DNA from: Omnitrophica WOR_2 bacterium RIFCSPHIGHO2_02_FULL_52_10
GTDB lineage: Bacteria; Omnitrophota; Gorgyraeia; Zapsychrales; Zapsychraceae
Assembly: GCA_001805655.1 (NCBI GenBank)
Contig: MHGR01000044.1
Location: 1-7,166, forward strand
Direction: 5' to 3'
Length of the DNA: 7,166 nt
The position numbers and the translations under genes are program-made. Under the pieces are notes generated by a model, which ran no database searches, had not been told where the DNA came from, and was given only the letters and a program-made list of their open reading frames with translations. Numbering within the stretch: the first letter of the stretch is position 1; each line of letters begins with the position of its first letter. This document shows positions 6,211 through 7,166 of this stretch, piece after piece.

Positions 6211-6245
6211 ATACAAGGCCTCGGCAGTGCGCCGAGGCAATGTAT
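6211..6245 (-). promoter_or_regulatory. Intercistronic hairpin between acpP and fabF
   Basis: A perfect 8-bp GC-rich stem, GCCTCGGC (6218-6225) with GCCGAGGC (6231-6238) around a 5-base loop, is flanked by a second perfect 5-bp stem, ATACA (6211-6215) with TGTAT (6241-6245), across a 2x2 internal loop. No U-run follows on the minus strand (TTTAATACG), so it is not a standard terminator. It lies about 33 bases after the acpP stop and ends 21 bases before the fabF ATG. It may stabilise the acpP message or reduce readthrough. The outer strand overlaps another small palindrome, GTATT-A-AATAC (6204-6214), so two folds compete near the fabF start. Confidence 0.6.
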
Positions 6246-6277
6246 AAGCGAATCCTTACTTATGGTGTTCGAACAGT

Positions 6278-6520
6278 TTATTGTTTTTGAGGAGCTTTTT
6301 CTTCAATATACTTAATGGCATCGCCGACGCAGGTCATTTTCTCGGCATCTTCATCCGGAATCTCAACGCCGAATTCCTCTTCGAGCGCCATGATCAGCTC
6401 AACCGTGTCCAGCGAATCCGCGCCGAGATCATCGATAAACGATGCCTCCGGGGTGACTTCTTCCGGTTTGACGCCCAGCTGCTCAGCAATGATTGCCTTA
6501 ATTCTTTCTTCAACTGCCAT
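6278..6520 (-). CDS. acpP: Acyl carrier protein
   Basis: ACP carries acyl chains as thioesters on a 4'-phosphopantetheine arm through fatty acid and phospholipid synthesis. The product has 80 residues and is strongly acidic, as usual. It starts [16 protein letters not shown], has the phosphopantetheine site [10 protein letters not shown] (33-42) with Ser36 as the attachment residue, and the recognition helix [16 protein letters not shown] (41-54). The start at 6520 is preferred over the in-frame ATG at 6547 because a full Shine-Dalgarno lies between them and the protein then has normal family length. It begins 33 bases after the fabG stop and is followed by an 88-base gap with a hairpin before fabF. 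The order fabG-acpP-fabF is the classical fab cluster order. Confidence 0.98.
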   Translation of the reverse strand: MAVEERIKAIIAEQLGVKPEEVTPEASFIDDLGADSLDTVELIMALEEEFGVEIPDEDAEKMTCVGDAIKYIEEKAPQKQ

Positions 6521-6525
6521 TGACT

Positions 6526-6535
6526 CTCCTCCTTT
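6526..6535 (-). promoter_or_regulatory. Strong ribosome binding site deciding the acpP start
   Basis: The minus strand reads AAAGGAGGAG with its GGAGG core 7 bases before the ATG at 6520. It lies inside the longer open frame that starts at 6547 and so selects the shorter, family-typical protein. Its strength fits the high ACP levels cells need. Confidence 0.88.
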
Positions 6536-6553
6536 TTTTCGCTGCATAAAAAA

Positions 6554-7166
6554 TTATATGGTCATTCCACCATCAACTACGATCGTTTGTCCTGTGATAT
6601 AGTGTGCTTTATCGGAAGCAAGGAATAAGCATGTATATGCGATATCTTCCGGGGTCCCCAAGGTTCCGAGAGGGATTTGGGTGATCAGTTCCTGCTGGGC
6701 TGTGTCGTCCAATCGGGCGGTCATGTCCGTTTGGATGTAGCCGGGGGCGATGGCATTTACGGTGATGCCCCGCGACGCCAATTCCTTGGCGATCGATTTC
6801 GTAAACCCGATGATACCGGCTTTTGTCGCCGCGTAATTGGCCTGACCGGTGTTTCCAGTAATTCCAATGATCGATGAGATATTGATAATTCGGCCGTTTT
6901 TGGCCTTGAGCATGGGCTTTGTTACCGCTTTGGTAAAATTGAACAAGCCTTTAAGATTGACATTAACGACGTCATCCCAATCTTTTTCGCTCATCCGCAG
7001 GAGTAAATTGTCTTTATTTATCCCTGCGTTGTTAATTAATATATCAACCCTCTTATATTTGTCAAGAATTTTCGTGACGATTTCCTGAACATTTTGCGCA
7101 TTTGTTACGTCGCAGGTGTAACTTTCCGCTTTTTGTCCTTTTGAAACGATTCCGGCCTTCACCCCC
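6554..7166 (-). CDS. fabG: 3-oxoacyl-ACP reductase FabG (5' end outside window)
   Basis: FabG uses NADPH to reduce 3-oxoacyl-ACP to 3-hydroxyacyl-ACP, the first reduction of each elongation cycle. About 204 C-terminal codons are present; the frame stays open to the right edge, so the N-terminal Rossmann glycine motif (GxxxGxG) and the true start are missing. Seen here are CDVTN (nucleotide-binding Asp region), NNAGI, VNVNLKG with the catalytic Asn, INISSIIG with the catalytic Ser, and ANYAATKAGIIGF with the YxxxK Tyr and Lys. ITVNAIAPGYIQTDMT and the C-terminal TGQTIVVDGGMTI follow. The tetrad Asn-Ser-Tyr-Lys is complete. The TVNAIAPG and ETDM-like loop is close to E. coli FabG, and the position just before acpP supports FabG over other short-chain dehydrogenases. 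A GTG at 7162 is internal and is not the start. Confidence 0.96.
   Translation of the reverse strand, partial: GVKAGIVSKGQKAESYTCDVTNAQNVQEIVTKILDKYKRVDILINNAGINKDNLLLRMSEKDWDDVVNVNLKGLFNFTKAVTKPMLKAKNGRIINISSIIGITGNTGQANYAATKAGIIGFTKSIAKELASRGITVNAIAPGYIQTDMTARLDDTAQQELITQIPLGTLGTPEDIAYTCLFLASDKAHYITGQTIVVDGGMTI

Noticed and set aside
6190..6240. Longer fabF with 17 extra N-terminal residues from a TTG at 6240
   Set aside because: The extension runs through a strong hairpin, starts with TTG, has no ribosome site, and FabF proteins begin at the MEKRRVVITGLG position.
6211..6245. Hairpin as an intrinsic terminator after acpP
   Set aside because: On the minus strand the stem is followed by TTTAATACG, not a U-run, so efficient Rho-independent termination is unlikely.
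6521..6547. Longer acpP starting at the ATG at 6547
   Set aside because: The strong ribosome site lies inside this extension, and the ATG at 6520 gives a normal ACP.

Overview
The whole window reads on the minus strand, so transcription runs from right to left. It is a bacterial chromosomal segment of about 50% GC by eye. The right part is a compact biosynthetic gene run: fabG (cut by the right edge), acpP, fabF, a leuB-type dehydrogenase, asd, an unrecognised secreted protein with two Asp-box motifs, and truA. No phage, transposon or CRISPR sequence was seen. The combination fab genes - leuB - asd - truA recalls deep-branching Gram-negative candidate phyla such as Omnitrophota. That placement is from memory of gene order and is only a weak inference; no marker gene here settles it.

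Layout from the upstream (right) end: fabG, acpP and fabF (4945-7166) supply the type II fatty acid synthase reductase, carrier protein and elongating condensing enzyme. An 88-base gap with a perfect two-part hairpin lies between acpP and fabF. A 116-base gap follows fabF and carries a good extended -10 promoter, so leuB-asd-secreted protein-truA (708-4828) may also be transcribed separately. Those four genes are packed with spacings of 15, 0 and 8 bases. A clear intrinsic terminator at 592-618 closes the unit.

The left 700 bases are the most regulatory part. A good promoter (643-670) sits after the truA stop but before the terminator. It would therefore make either a short terminated RNA of about 45 nt or, by readthrough, a leader for the next gene. 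That gene encodes a very acidic exported protein of 122 residues (131-499). Two short palindromes lie between the terminator and this gene. At the extreme left edge is the 5' half of what looks like a ydaO/yuaA-class cyclic-di-AMP riboswitch, cut by the window. It would control an unseen gene further left.

The biosynthetic genes are ordinary. The items worth a second look are the truncated riboswitch, the promoter-terminator leader, the Asp-box secreted protein embedded in a housekeeping operon, the acpP-fabF hairpin, and an altered coenzyme-site residue in the LeuB-like enzyme. I found no sign of a new multi-gene system.
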